From Lachnospiraceae bacterium Marseille-Q4251 (GTDB lineage Bacteria > Bacillota > Clostridia > Lachnospirales > Lachnospiraceae): DNA of 64,000 bases. Below, in pieces: positions 52,572 through 62,367 of this stretch. The notes below the pieces were generated by a model, which did not search any database, was not told the DNA's origin, and worked only from the letters and a program-made list of their open reading frames with translations. A program made the position numbers and the translations under genes. The number at the start of each line of letters is the position of its first letter. Within the stretch, counting starts at the first letter, position 1. The DNA lies in NCBI GenBank assembly GCA_018223435.1, contig JAGTTO010000001.1:310001-374000 (forward strand). Reading direction: 5' to 3'.

Positions 52572-53914
52572 AAAAGCCTCCATCCGGTACAGTATTTGTT
52601 TTTCAGTGTTCCTCTGTTCAGTTTTCCGAAGCCCAGAGGATAGCCGTCGTTCAGCACCAGGGTCCAGCCGGAAAAATCGGCCTCTTCCTCTGACACCTCC
52701 AGGGTCTCTCCTTTGAGATAACGGATCAGCCGCTCATCCCCGGAGGAAAGATCCAGCTCCTGCCTGAAATCTCCTTTTTTGAGATACATGGCCAGGGCCT
52801 GGGAAGGCTCAAAACGCTTCTTTTTCAGTTCTCCCACGGAAAGGCCCGTACGAAGGAACCGTAACCCCTTCACCTCTGGAAAATCCTCAGGCAGAAGGTA
52901 AATGTTTTCTTTCCGCACATCCAGCCTGCCCTGGCTTAAAACCGGGCGCTGAAAAAGAGAGGCAAACTCCGAGAGTCCCTCGGGAAGAACGGTGGTACGC
53001 CGTCGGTCCTTTTGAGTGTGCTCCGGGGCTTGTCCTTTTTTCCGGAGCAGCGCCGTGAAATGGCCTTCTCCACGGATATCCTGAGGCCAGATCCGAAGCG
53101 TTCCCGGGATCAGCCCCTCGCGGAACCACTCCCCCGTGGAAAGCGGAAGGATCTCAAGCTCCTGCTCCGCCTCAAGAAGCTTCTTTAAATTCTCCTCGTT
53201 TTCCAGAGGAGAAAAGGTGCAGGTGGAATAGAGGAGCAGCCCTCCCGGTCGGAGCATTTTCACCGCTGTACGAAGAATCTCCTGCTGAATCGGCGCATAG
53301 TATTCCGGCCCATGCTCCATCCAGCTTTTTACCATATCTTTGTCTTTCCGGAACATGCCTTCCCCTGAACAGGGAGCGTCCACGAGGATCTTATCGAAAA
53401 AGCCCTCGAAGTTCCCAAGAAGGCTCTCCGGCGTCTCGCTCGTGACGAGAATATTTCCGGCTCCGAAAAGCTCCAGGTTCTTCAAAAGGCCCTGCGCTCT
53501 GGAACGGCTGATATCGTTTGACACCAGAAGCCCCGTCCCCCGAAGCCTTGCAGCCAGCTCCGTGGATTTTCCACCGGGAGCCGCGCAGAGGTCCAGCACC
53601 CGGTCTCCCTCCTCGATGGGGAGGCGGGAGGCCGGAACCATGGCGCTGGGCTCCTGGATATAGTAAAGCCCCGCGTAATAATCCGGATGCTTCGTCACGC
53701 CCTCCTCCGGATCATAATAAAATCCATTTTCCACCCAGGGAACCGGTGTCAGATGAAAGGGTGTCCGTTTTAAAAATGTTTCCACGGAAATCTTTCCCGT
53801 GTTGACCCGAAGGCCGTAAGTTCTGGGCGCGTCAAAACAGTCCAGATAGTTCTGCAGTTCCTCTTCCCCGAGGAGCTGCCGCATGGATTCTATGTAGTCT
53901 TCCGGAAGCTTCAC
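52568..53914 (-). CDS. rRNA m5C methyltransferase (RsmF/NOL1-NOP2-Sun)
   Basis: 448 residues. SAM site VLDLCAAPGGKSTELA, catalytic Cys pair in LVDAPCSGEGMFRKD (PCxGEG) and LLYSTCTFSPLENE (TCT), then an RsmF-type C-terminal region with a PUA-like fold. It methylates cytosine in rRNA. The order with the RsuA enzyme suggests a ribosome-maturation pair. Confidence 0.92.
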   Translation of the reverse strand: MKLPEDYIESMRQLLGEEELQNYLDCFDAPRTYGLRVNTGKISVETFLKRTPFHLTPVPWVENGFYYDPEEGVTKHPDYYAGLYYIQEPSAMVPASRLPIEEGDRVLDLCAAPGGKSTELAARLRGTGLLVSNDISRSRAQGLLKNLELFGAGNILVTSETPESLLGNFEGFFDKILVDAPCSGEGMFRKDKDMVKSWMEHGPEYYAPIQQEILRTAVKMLRPGGLLLYSTCTFSPLENEENLKKLLEAEQELEILPLSTGEWFREGLIPGTLRIWPQDIRGEGHFTALLRKKGQAPEHTQKDRRRTTVLPEGLSEFASLFQRPVLSQGRLDVRKENIYLLPEDFPEVKGLRFLRTGLSVGELKKKRFEPSQALAMYLKKGDFRQELDLSSGDERLIRYLKGETLEVSEEEADFSGWTLVLNDGYPLGFGKLNRGTLKNKYCTGWRLL

Positions 53915-53936
53915 TTCGTACTCTCCTTTGTATTCA

Positions 53937-54737
53937 TTAACAGGACTGGGCCCGATAGCCCTCTGCGATCACATCCAGCTGTTTCTGGAACCGCCGCAGC
54001 TGATCCAGATCCTCGGCCTTGTAGATACGGTAAAATTCATCCTGAATCTTGGCGATCTCCCGCTTGTTTGCCAGCTGATAGAGGTTCTGGATCGTATTTA
54101 AAATATCCGCCACCAGATTTGCCTGGATCTGGAACGCATTCTGGGCATCCATAATCTCGCTACGCACCTGGGACATCTCCTGATCCAGAACAATGATAGC
54201 ATCCGCCGCACTGCTCAGTTTTTCCCGGATATGATCCGGAATGTTCTTCTTATATTTATACTGGAGAGAATGTTCGATCGTGGCCCAGAAATTCATGGCC
54301 AGAGTCCGGATCTGGATCTCCGCATGAATGCATTTGGGCCCGTTCATGGTCTCCACATTGTACTCGATAATCATATGATAACTGCGGTAGCCGCTGTTTT
54401 TCATGTTGTTGACATAGTCTTTTTCTTCGATGACTTTCATATCCGTCCGGGAGCGGATGATCTCCACCACCTTCTGGATGTCTTCCACAAACTGGCAGAT
54501 AATCCGGATGCCCGCGATATCCTCCAGTTTTTCTTCTATCTCATTGATAGGAATATTCTTTTTCTGCGCTTTATCCAGAATGCTGGAAATCGTCTTGACC
54601 CTTCCATGCACCTGCTCGATCGGGGAATACAGCCCCTGCTGACGATGTTCCTGAATCAGATGTTCAAATTTCACAGTGAGCTCTTTCACTGCCAAATCAT
54701 AAGGATTCAGGATCTCTCTCCATAATTGTATTTCCAT
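53937..54737 (-). CDS. small alarmone synthetase (RelA/SpoT-type (p)ppGpp synthetase)
   Basis: 266 residues. Only a synthetase domain: ISSILDKAQKKNIPINEIEE, DIAGIRIICQFVEDI, NMKNSGYRSYHMIIEYN and CIHAEIQIRTLAMNFWATIEH. There is no HD hydrolase, TGS or ACT domain, so it is a SAS such as RelQ/YjbM. A C-terminal helix probably mediates oligomerisation. AGGAGGAT precedes the ATG. Confidence 0.93.
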   Translation of the reverse strand: MEIQLWREILNPYDLAVKELTVKFEHLIQEHRQQGLYSPIEQVHGRVKTISSILDKAQKKNIPINEIEEKLEDIAGIRIICQFVEDIQKVVEIIRSRTDMKVIEEKDYVNNMKNSGYRSYHMIIEYNVETMNGPKCIHAEIQIRTLAMNFWATIEHSLQYKYKKNIPDHIREKLSSAADAIIVLDQEMSQVRSEIMDAQNAFQIQANLVADILNTIQNLYQLANKREIAKIQDEFYRIYKAEDLDQLRRFQKQLDVIAEGYRAQSC

Positions 54738-54827
54738 ATAATCCTCCTTATGTTTGAGAGATGGTTCTCCGGCATTTCCTTGTCATATGCCGAACATGTT
54801 CAATATACCATATTTTTCATGATAAAT

Positions 54828-55649
54828 CTATTCTTTTCCTGTTTCTTCCAGATACCGGAGAGGCCAGTAAGGATTCACACTGATCTCCTCCTGATTCTTT
54901 CCTTCTATGTAGATTCCGACGTGCAGATGCACATCGAATTTTTCTGTCGTTCCTTCCGGGCCGTAGCCACTGTCTCCCATATAGCCTAAAAGACCGCCGG
55001 CCGATACCAGATCTCCTTCCTGAAAATCCCGGGCGTAGGAAGAGAGATGGGCATAGTAAAAATACCCGCCGCGGAAACTGCGGATTCCGATGCGCCAGCC
55101 CCCCAGAGTCAGCCAGCCGATCTTTTCCACCACGCCGTCCGTCATACTGCGGACCGGATAAAAATCCCGCCGGTTCTCCGGCGGCATGAGATCGCAGCCC
55201 TCGTGATGCCTCTCCCCTCCGAAGCTCCGCTCAAAAAGCCAGGAATCCTCGTAGGTAGGCTCGCAGCTTACCGGAAACTCCTCCAGGTCATCCCAGACCG
55301 CGGAAAGGGCATTCTGAAAATCTTTCAATTCCAGCGGCCGGTAAGTCTGAAACGCCTCCGCCGCCTTAAGATAGGTCTCCCGATCCCAGACGGTCTTTGG
55401 CGGGACCCGGAAATCTCTCCAGGGAAGGAGCACAGAGAGAAGCCGCCCTGGCTCATATCCATCCTCCATGAGCGCATCCAGTGAGGCCAATGCCTCCGGG
55501 GAGAATTCCATCTCCCGGAACACGCTGCTTTCCCTTAAGCTTCCGGACAGGTTCATCAGCCGGGCATGGCGAAACAGCTGTCCCCGGAAAATCCCGCAAA
55601 AAAACACGAGCGTCAGCAGAAGAACTGCCTGCTTTCCATTTTTTTCCAC
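54828..55649 (-). CDS. M23 metallopeptidase, membrane-anchored
   Basis: 273 residues with an N-terminal membrane anchor or signal (KQAVLLLTLVFFCGIFRG). Zinc ligands are visible in RHHEGCDLM (HxxxD) and VHLHVGIYI (HxH). GDLVSAGGLLGYMGDSGYG is the LytM signature. It should act on peptidoglycan. The start seems to be GTG at 55649. Its divergent partner is ylbJ. Confidence 0.88.
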   Translation of the reverse strand: MEKNGKQAVLLLTLVFFCGIFRGQLFRHARLMNLSGSLRESSVFREMEFSPEALASLDALMEDGYEPGRLLSVLLPWRDFRVPPKTVWDRETYLKAAEAFQTYRPLELKDFQNALSAVWDDLEEFPVSCEPTYEDSWLFERSFGGERHHEGCDLMPPENRRDFYPVRSMTDGVVEKIGWLTLGGWRIGIRSFRGGYFYYAHLSSYARDFQEGDLVSAGGLLGYMGDSGYGPEGTTEKFDVHLHVGIYIEGKNQEEISVNPYWPLRYLEETGKE

Positions 55650-55763
55650 AAACTTCCGCCCTTCTCTGCCCTCAGACCAGTTTATGCGGCAACTTCATAA
55701 AAAAGAACCTTCTTTTTTCCGCTGCTCCCACATAGGCTGTAAAAAAACGGAAGAGCTTTTTCT

Positions 55764-56687
55764 ATGAAAAAATGGCTTCTGGTGTTTCTCCTTCTTGCCA
55801 CCCTTCTCTTTCTGCTGCTTTTTCCCGTCCCGGCTCTCGCTGCCTCCAGGCGGGGCTTAAATCTCTGGTTCGGCACCCTCGTTCCCACCCTGCTGCCTTT
55901 TCTGATTCTCTCCGGTTTTCTGATCCACACCGGTCTGGTACATATTCCGGCTTCTCTTCTGGCCCCGGTTTTCGGGCGGCTTTTTGGCGTCTCGCCTTTG
56001 GGAAGCTATGCCTGCTTCATCGGTTTCCTCTGCGGCTTTCCCATGGGGGCCAAGGTGCTGGCGGATCTCACGCGAAACGGGCGGATGGACCCTGAGGAAG
56101 CCTCTTATCTTCTGGGCTTTATTAACAACGTGAGCCCTTCCTTCGTCATCACCTTTCTGGTGACGGAGAGTCTTGAGAGACCGGACCTTCTTCTGCCCAC
56201 ACTGCTTCTTCTCTACGGAACGGCCATCCTCTACGGCCTTTTCACGAGACCCGGACTTTTTCACAGAAAAACTCCCGCCTTTTCAGGCATAAAAAATGCA
56301 TCCGTTGTCCAAATCCGTTTTGAACTTCTGGATGCCTGTATCTATGACGCGGTAAACACCCTCCTGAAGCTGGGTGGCTATGTGGTTCTCTTTTCCGTGC
56401 TGGCAGAAATGACCGCCTGTCTTCCTTTTCTCCCGGAAAAAACAGCGGCTCTTCTCGGCGGAATGCTGGAGATCACCTCAGGGATCTCCGGTGTCGTAAA
56501 GGCTTTTCCCCTGAAAACTGCTTATCAGTTTCTCATTCCTCTGACAGCCTTCGGAGGCCTGAGCGCTATGGCCCAGACCTCAAGTGTTCTCAAGGGTTCC
56601 GGTCTCTCCCTGAAAAAGTATGTGTTCTCCAAGGTTGTGACTGCCGCCCTGACTTTTCTCTTTGTCAGCTTTTTCCTCTGGTCTTAG
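55764..56687 (+). CDS. ylbJ: sporulation integral membrane protein YlbJ
   Basis: 307 residues, about eight membrane helices. ASRRGLNLWFGTLVPTLLPFLILSGFLI, FLCGFPMGAKVLADL and FINNVSPSFVITFLV match the YlbJ/nucleoside-recognition family. In B. subtilis it is sigma-E controlled and needed for spore cortex. Neighbours coaD and rsmD match that locus (ylbH-coaD-ylbJ), though here ylbJ is convergent. This supports an endospore-former. Confidence 0.9.
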   Translation: MKKWLLVFLLLATLLFLLLFPVPALAASRRGLNLWFGTLVPTLLPFLILSGFLIHTGLVHIPASLLAPVFGRLFGVSPLGSYACFIGFLCGFPMGAKVLADLTRNGRMDPEEASYLLGFINNVSPSFVITFLVTESLERPDLLLPTLLLLYGTAILYGLFTRPGLFHRKTPAFSGIKNASVVQIRFELLDACIYDAVNTLLKLGGYVVLFSVLAEMTACLPFLPEKTAALLGGMLEITSGISGVVKAFPLKTAYQFLIPLTAFGGLSAMAQTSSVLKGSGLSLKKYVFSKVVTAALTFLFVSFFLWS

Positions 56688-57304
56688 TTTTCCTCGGGCT
56701 GCTGCTCGTCGTAAGCGGGAGCTTCTGACTCTTCGGTCTCCGGTGCGCCGTAGTTGGTAGGTGCTGCCTGGGGAGAAAGCTCGCTGCGGTTCTTGCTTAC
56801 GATATCATAGCAGGACTGGATGGCATTGATGAAGTTGCTGTACTTCGCGCCAGCGCCATCAATCGTGTGGCTCATGATCTTCTCCAGGTTTGCCAGCATA
56901 TCGTCTGTGTACTGGAGAGCACCCATACGAATGTTGTTGGCGTCGTTGGTGGCATTATCCAGGATCTCCTGAGCCTGCTGGTTTGTACGCTCCAGAAGGT
57001 CATTGGCCTGCTCAGTGGCTTCCCGCATGATCTCGCTCTCCGTTACCATGCTCTGGGTCTTCTCTCTGGCCTCGGCAACGATAGCGTCTGCCTTGGACTG
57101 AGCGTCGGCAAGGATCGCATCCTTGTTGCTGATGATTTTCTGGTAACGTTTGATCTCGTCGGGAGTCTTCATGCGGAGCTCACGGAGAAGCTCCTCCAGT
57201 TCTTCCTTATTTACAACGATCTTGGTGGAAGACAGGGGCTGAAATTTACAGCTGTCCACATATTCTTCAATTTCTTCGATGATCTGCTCAATTCTGCTGC
57301 TCAT
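56684..57304 (-). CDS. coiled-coil protein (DivIVA/ATPase subunit-H-like), unknown
   Basis: 206 residues. A long central coiled coil (about 55-135; KDAILADAQSKADAIVAEA, ATEQANDLLERTNQQAQE) between a charged N-terminus (MSSRIEQIIEEIEEYVDSCK) and an acidic Pro-rich tail (APETEESEAPAYDEQQPEEN). Heptad style resembles DivIVA-like proteins or V-ATPase subunit H. Position next to coaD is typical in Lachnospiraceae. The end overlaps the convergent ylbJ by four bases. Function unknown. Confidence 0.8.
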   Translation of the reverse strand: MSSRIEQIIEEIEEYVDSCKFQPLSSTKIVVNKEELEELLRELRMKTPDEIKRYQKIISNKDAILADAQSKADAIVAEAREKTQSMVTESEIMREATEQANDLLERTNQQAQEILDNATNDANNIRMGALQYTDDMLANLEKIMSHTIDGAGAKYSNFINAIQSCYDIVSKNRSELSPQAAPTNYGAPETEESEAPAYDEQQPEEN

Positions 57305-57319
57305 GGCGATATTCTCTCC

Positions 57320-57814
57320 TTACTTCTGGTTTTTCTTCGACCATATTTTATTATAGATTTTATCAACAACAAAAGGCGGTACAAACTTTGACACGTCTCC
57401 GCCGTAAGAAGCTACTTCTTTCACTGTGGAAGAGCTCAAGTATGCGTATTCCAGGCTCGTCGCCAGAAACAGAGTGTCCACCTCTGCGTTCATGATACGG
57501 TTGGTCTGGGCCAGCTGAAGCTCATAATCAAAATCGGTAATTGCCCGAAGCCCCCGGACGATAAACCGGGCGCCGCAGTTCTTTGCAAAATCCACAGACA
57601 GGCCGGAAAAAGACTCGACCCGTACATTTGGAATATCCTTTGTGGCTTCCAATAGTATATTAACACGTTCTTCCACGGAAAACAACGGTGTTTTGCTGGA
57701 GTTATTCAGCACTCCCACCACCAGCTCATCCACCAGAGTGGCGGATCTTCGGATGATGTCCAGATGGCCGAACGTAACCGGGTCAAAACTGCCCGGGTAA
57801 ACTGCTCGTCTCAT
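57320..57814 (-). CDS. coaD: phosphopantetheine adenylyltransferase
   Basis: 164 residues. [18 protein letters not shown] (HxGH-type site), [20 protein letters not shown] and [23 protein letters not shown] are family motifs. It adenylates 4'-phosphopantetheine in CoA synthesis. It overlaps rsmD by four bases. Confidence 0.97.
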   Translation of the reverse strand: MRRAVYPGSFDPVTFGHLDIIRRSATLVDELVVGVLNNSSKTPLFSVEERVNILLEATKDIPNVRVESFSGLSVDFAKNCGARFIVRGLRAITDFDYELQLAQTNRIMNAEVDTLFLATSLEYAYLSSSTVKEVASYGGDVSKFVPPFVVDKIYNKIWSKKNQK

Positions 57815-58380
57815 GTATCTGCTCCTTTTGCCCTCTGCAAAAACAGATGGACATTTGTCTTGTATTCTTTTCTCTTTAATACTTCATAGCCAAATTCCTC
57901 CAGATAGGAGAAATCTGTCTCCAGAGAAGCCTCCACGATCAGCAGCGTCTCCTCCGTCACAAGCGGGGAATCTTTCAGTCTGGAAAGAACTTCTTTTTCC
58001 AGGTCCCGGTTATAGGGCGGATCCATAAAAATCACAGAAAAGCTCTCTCCCCGAACAGCCAGCAGATCCAGCGCTCGGAAAACGTCCATGACAAGGACTT
58101 CCCCGTCGGAGGCCAGCCGGGTGAACTTTAAATTTTCCTGGATGCAGGCGGCAGCTTTTCGGCTGCTCTCCACAAAAACGGCTTTCCGCGCTCCGCGGCT
58201 CAAGGCCTCGATGCCGATGCCGCCGCTCCCGGAAAAAAGATCCAGAAAGGAAGCACCGTACAGTTCGTCGTTTATCATATTAAATAAGGTCTCCTTGATC
58301 CGGTCTGTAGTCGGGCGCGTGTCCAGGCCTTCGATGGTTTTCAGGTGGAGGCTCCGCGCTTTTCCGGCGATCACTCTCAT
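57811..58380 (-). CDS. rsmD: 16S rRNA (guanine-966-N2) methyltransferase RsmD
   Basis: 189 residues. [52 protein letters not shown] (SAM site) and [17 protein letters not shown] (DPPY catalytic motif). First gene of the rsmD-coaD-coiled-coil unit, with its own promoter. Confidence 0.96.
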   Translation of the reverse strand: MRVIAGKARSLHLKTIEGLDTRPTTDRIKETLFNMINDELYGASFLDLFSGSGGIGIEALSRGARKAVFVESSRKAAACIQENLKFTRLASDGEVLVMDVFRALDLLAVRGESFSVIFMDPPYNRDLEKEVLSRLKDSPLVTEETLLIVEASLETDFSYLEEFGYEVLKRKEYKTNVHLFLQRAKGADT

Positions 58381-58419
58381 TGGTTCTATTATCCCCTTTG
58401 TTAATTTTTCGTTCGCTTT

Positions 58420-58448
58420 ATTATAATGGTTTTTCTATAAACCGTCAA
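58420..58448 (-). promoter_or_regulatory. rsmD-coaD promoter
   Basis: TTGACG (58443-58448) and TATAAT (58420-58425) on the minus strand, spacer 17. Confidence 0.78.
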
Positions 58449-58482
58449 GCTTTTTGAAAATTCTACAGAAAAGACTGTACAA

Positions 58483-58528
58483 AAAATAAGACAGAAACAG
58501 GCGTTTTTTCTCCGTCTCTGTCTTATTG
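58483..58528 (-). terminator. terminator after the ABC exporter operon
   Basis: AATAAGACAGA and TCTGTCTTATT-type arms form a long stem, then TTTTTTG on the minus strand. Confidence 0.78.
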
Positions 58529-58537
58529 ATGTTTTCT

Positions 58538-60361
58538 TTAGTCGAGGATCTTCTGGGATTCCTCTTCAGTAAACTGCCGACGTACCAGCTGGTAATAATA
58601 ACCTTTCTGCTCCAGAAGCTCGAGATGTTTTCCCTGCTCGATGATCTTTCCGTCCTTCACCACAAGGATAAGGTCCGCATTGCGGATTGTGGAAAGACGA
58701 TGGGCGATCAGGAAAGAAGTTCTTCCTTTGAGAATCTTATCTGTAGCCTTCTGAATCAGCTGCTCGGTCTGGGTATCAATGGAGGAAGTGGCCTCATCCA
58801 GAACGAAAATTCTGGGGTCTGCCAGAACTGCTCTTGCAAAGGAGATCAGCTGTTTTTCTCCGGTTGAGAGCCGGTCGCCGCCCTCTCCCACATCACTCTG
58901 ATAGCCAAGATCCATCTTTTCCACCACCTGATCCGCATGAACGGCTTTCGCGGCCGCGATGACCTCCTCATCGGTGGCATCCAGTCGTCCGTAGCGGATA
59001 TTCTCCATGACGCTTCCCGAGAACAGGTGCGGATTCTGAAGCACATAGCCCAGACTGCTGTGGAGCCAGAGCTGGCTCCGCTCCCGGTAATCCTTTCCGT
59101 CGATGAGAATCTGGCCTCCTGTCGGCTCAAAGAAGCGGCAGGCCAGGTTTACCAGCGTACTTTTTCCGGCTCCGGTCTCGCCGACAATGGCCACATTGGT
59201 TCCTGCCGGAATCTTCAGATTAAAGTGGCTTAAGATTTCCTCCTTGCCGTCGGGATAATGGAAGCTCACATCGCGGAACTCGATATCGCCTTTGATGGGC
59301 TCCCAGTTTTCCTTTTTCGGGAAAAAGCTGTCTCCGTACTTCTCGATGACCTCCGGGGAATCCACCACCTGGGGCTCTTCGTCCAGAAGGCCGGTGACAC
59401 GCTCGATGTTGGCCTGGGCGGAAATGAACTCCGCCAGGTTCCTCGCCATCTGCTGAATCGGCTCGAAGATGCCCACTGCATAAGTCGTAAAGGCAGAGAG
59501 CGTACCGATCAGCATGACATTCTCAAAGACCTGAATGCCGCCTCTCGCGAGGACGATGGCCGTCGCCAGAGAGCCGCAGAAAAGCACCAGTGGCAGATAA
59601 ACGGCGTTGAGCCTTGCCGCCCGTACTGAGGCGCTTCTCATCTCCCCGGTGATCTCCTGAAATTCGCCGTAGGTTTTCTCCTCCACCACCAGAGATTTGG
59701 CAGTCTTGGCTCCCATGATACCCTCGTTGTAGGCACTGGTGATTTTTGAATTGATCTTACGCACCTGCCGGTTCCATTTGAGAATCCGGTTCTGGAAGTA
59801 AAAAGTCAGAAGGGCGATGGCAGGTACCACCAGCATGATGACCAGCGCCAGTTTCCAGTTCAGGAAAAGCATAGCCACAAAAACACCCAGCACATAGGTG
59901 AGAGCCCAGAGAAGATCCACGAAGTTCCAGGCGATGAGACCTGAGATCTTGCCGGTATCGTTCATGACTCTGGAAAGCATATAGCCCACGGGAGTCACAT
60001 TGTAATAGGAGAAGGACAAGGTCTGCAGGTGGACGAAAAGCGCCCGCTTCAGATCCTTTCCAAGGCCCATCTCGATCCGCATGCTGCCCCGGGTAAAAGC
60101 GATAACCGCCGCACCCTGAAGCGCGATGACCACAATATAAAGCACGGTAAAAAAGCCGATGCCCGTAAGTGTGTTTCCCTCAATAAAATGGTTGATGGCA
60201 TACCGCTGAAACAACGGAAGGATGATATCCACCAGGGAGCAGAACAGGTTCATAACCAGGATCATAATTACCGTTTTTTTGTAGGGTTTGAGAAACGGAA
60301 AGATCCGTTTCCAGATGGAGTAATCAAAGGATTTTGTGTATTCTTTTTCTTCCAGTCTCAT
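58538..60361 (-). CDS. heterodimeric ABC exporter, subunit with catalytic Glu
   Basis: 607 residues: six-helix membrane domain (about 20-310) and nucleotide-binding domain. Walker A GETGAGKSTLVNL, non-canonical signature RLSTGEKQLISFARAV, Walker B IFVLDEATSSIDTQTE with the catalytic Glu. The degenerate signature and the partner with Asp in Walker B are the two halves of one degenerate ATP site, as in BmrCD or TM287/288. It overlaps its partner by four bases (ATGA). Likely a drug or lipid exporter. Confidence 0.93.
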   Translation of the reverse strand: MRLEEKEYTKSFDYSIWKRIFPFLKPYKKTVIMILVMNLFCSLVDIILPLFQRYAINHFIEGNTLTGIGFFTVLYIVVIALQGAAVIAFTRGSMRIEMGLGKDLKRALFVHLQTLSFSYYNVTPVGYMLSRVMNDTGKISGLIAWNFVDLLWALTYVLGVFVAMLFLNWKLALVIMLVVPAIALLTFYFQNRILKWNRQVRKINSKITSAYNEGIMGAKTAKSLVVEEKTYGEFQEITGEMRSASVRAARLNAVYLPLVLFCGSLATAIVLARGGIQVFENVMLIGTLSAFTTYAVGIFEPIQQMARNLAEFISAQANIERVTGLLDEEPQVVDSPEVIEKYGDSFFPKKENWEPIKGDIEFRDVSFHYPDGKEEILSHFNLKIPAGTNVAIVGETGAGKSTLVNLACRFFEPTGGQILIDGKDYRERSQLWLHSSLGYVLQNPHLFSGSVMENIRYGRLDATDEEVIAAAKAVHADQVVEKMDLGYQSDVGEGGDRLSTGEKQLISFARAVLADPRIFVLDEATSSIDTQTEQLIQKATDKILKGRTSFLIAHRLSTIRNADLILVVKDGKIIEQGKHLELLEQKGYYYQLVRRQFTEEESQKILD

Positions 60362-62142
60362 GCCTTTTTCCCTCCTTCCATGACACGGATGTCGCTGTTC
60401 ATCTGAATCTCATAAATATCTTTGTAAATGCCTTCCTGTGAAATCAGCTCCTCATGGGTTCCAAGCTCACAGATCTTTCCTTTATCCATAACCAGAATGA
60501 GATCGGCCTGCTTTAACGAGTTGATCCGGTGGGAAATAAGAAGCACCGTGGCTTTCTCCATCTCCGCTTTCAGCGCGTGACGGATCTTCGCGTCGGTCTC
60601 CGCATCCACAGCGGAAAGGGAATCGTCGAAAACCAGAATCGGCGCTTTCATCATCAGAGTCCGGGCAATGGCCACACGCTGTTTCTGGCCGCCGGACAGA
60701 GTCACGCCCCGCTCTCCCACAATCGTGTTGTAGCCGTCTGTGAAATGCTCGATGGCCTCATCCACGCAGGCAATCTCTGCTGCATGGCGAATCCGCTCCT
60801 CATGGGGCGTTTCCTCTGTGATGGAGATATTTTCCCCGATGCTCCTGGAGAACAGGAAGGGCTCCTGAAGCACCATACCGATATGGGCTCTCAGATACTC
60901 TCTCTTAATATCCCGGATATCCACGCCTCCGATCGTGATCCTTCCGTTACCGGGCGGCAGATCATAGAGGCGGTTCAGAAGATGCATCAGCGTCGATTTT
61001 CCGCTGCCGGTGCTTCCCAGGATTCCAAAGGTGCTTCCCGCCGGAATTGTAAAACTCATATCCTCCAGAATCGGATGCTCTTCATCATAGGCGAAGGTTA
61101 CATGCTCAAAGCAGATATCTCCGTCAAGAGGCGGCTGAAGGGCTTTGCCCTCCTCTTTTTCCTCCTCCGCGTCGAGGATATAGGCCACACGCTCCACGGA
61201 AACTCCCGCCTTACTCATATCTGAGAGGATTCTTCCCAGACTTCGGATCGGCCAGGTCAGAGAGGAGTTGTAGGAAACAAAGGCCAGAAACTCGCCCAGC
61301 GTCAGCTCCTGATGAACAACCAGTACGGTTCCGGTAACTAAGACCGTCAGGATCTGAATGCCGGTGATAAAATCGCCGGTGGCCCAGTAGGCACTCATGA
61401 TTCCGCCGAGTTTGATCCAAAGCCCCGCGAATCGCTCGTTTCTCTCATCAAAACGGTCAATCTCAAATTTTTCTCTTCCGAAGGCCCGGACAACCCGGAC
61501 GCCTGTGAGGTTCTCCTGCACAGTGCTGGAGAGAGCTCCCTCCGCCTCATCGGCCTTCATGAACCGGTCTCCGATCTTGGAATAAAAGAAACCGGAATAA
61601 CCCACGATGACCGGGATAAAAGCAGCCGCCACCAGAGAGAGTTTCACGTTCATGGAAAACATGATTCCCAGGTACAGAACCATCAGGAAAACGATTCGGA
61701 ACACATCTGGCATCTGGTTGCAGACGAAGTTTCGGATCACCTCCACGTCTGAGGTACAGCGTTGGATGATCTCTCCGGTCTGATGACGCACATGCCAGGC
61801 GAAGGGCAGCTTCTCGATGTGGTGGAACAGGGTATCACGGATGTTCTTCATGAAATTCTCGGAACCCTTTGCCAGTGTCATCTTGCTGAAATAGTTGAAG
61901 ATTCCTGACAAAATCGCCGCCACAAGAACGGCCCCTGCCGCCAGAAACAAAAGATGTCTCCCGTAACTGTCTCCGACTCCTGTCAGAATATGATCCACGG
62001 CATAGCGGATGATCTGCGGGGTCAGGGCATTACAGGCTGTGAAAAGCACGGAAAACACGAGGCTCAGCACAAACAGATAGAAGCTGCCTTTCAGAAATCG
62101 AAAGATCACCTGAAATTTTCCCGGCTTTTTCTCAGTATTCAT
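60358..62142 (-). CDS. heterodimeric ABC exporter, subunit with degenerate Walker B
   Basis: 594 residues from the ATG at 62142 (AAAGGAGG upstream), chosen over an upstream frame that has no ribosome site. Walker A GSTGSGKSTLMHL, canonical signature TLSGGQKQRVAIARTL, Walker B ILVFDDSLSAVDAETD in which Asp replaces the catalytic Glu. Membrane domain at about 15-315. It is BmrC-like in this respect. First gene of the exporter operon, behind a leader ORF and a terminator (62214-62535). Confidence 0.93.
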   Translation of the reverse strand: MNTEKKPGKFQVIFRFLKGSFYLFVLSLVFSVLFTACNALTPQIIRYAVDHILTGVGDSYGRHLLFLAAGAVLVAAILSGIFNYFSKMTLAKGSENFMKNIRDTLFHHIEKLPFAWHVRHQTGEIIQRCTSDVEVIRNFVCNQMPDVFRIVFLMVLYLGIMFSMNVKLSLVAAAFIPVIVGYSGFFYSKIGDRFMKADEAEGALSSTVQENLTGVRVVRAFGREKFEIDRFDERNERFAGLWIKLGGIMSAYWATGDFITGIQILTVLVTGTVLVVHQELTLGEFLAFVSYNSSLTWPIRSLGRILSDMSKAGVSVERVAYILDAEEEKEEGKALQPPLDGDICFEHVTFAYDEEHPILEDMSFTIPAGSTFGILGSTGSGKSTLMHLLNRLYDLPPGNGRITIGGVDIRDIKREYLRAHIGMVLQEPFLFSRSIGENISITEETPHEERIRHAAEIACVDEAIEHFTDGYNTIVGERGVTLSGGQKQRVAIARTLMMKAPILVFDDSLSAVDAETDAKIRHALKAEMEKATVLLISHRINSLKQADLILVMDKGKICELGTHEELISQEGIYKDIYEIQMNSDIRVMEGGKKA

Positions 62143-62213
62143 ATCACACTTCCTCCTTTTCTCTTTCTTTTTTGATTTTCCGACTGCAATATTTTTGACA
62201 TGCGTATGCACAT

Positions 62214-62236
62214 AGAATCCTGCTTTGCAGGATTCT
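62214..62236 (-). promoter_or_regulatory. perfect hairpin in the exporter leader
   Basis: AGAATCCTGC and GCAGGATTCT pair fully around AAA. There is no T-run, so it is not a simple terminator; it may protect mRNA or take part in leader folding. Confidence 0.5.
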
Positions 62237-62306
62237 CCGCCGCAGTGCGATCCTGCCCGGAGGGCTTTTTGTGCGACAGGTAATTACAACGGAATTTCCT
62301 GTTACA

Positions 62307-62338
62307 CAAAAAAGGCACCCCCGAAAGTTCAGGGATGC
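62307..62338 (-). terminator. intrinsic terminator between leader ORF and ABC exporter
   Basis: GCATCCC and GGGGGTGC pair (62315-62338), followed by CTTTTTTG on the minus strand. It lies 30 bases after the leader ORF stop and about 165 bases before the exporter start. Confidence 0.75.
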
Positions 62339-62367
62339 TCTTTGCACTGCTTATTTTGTACGCAATG

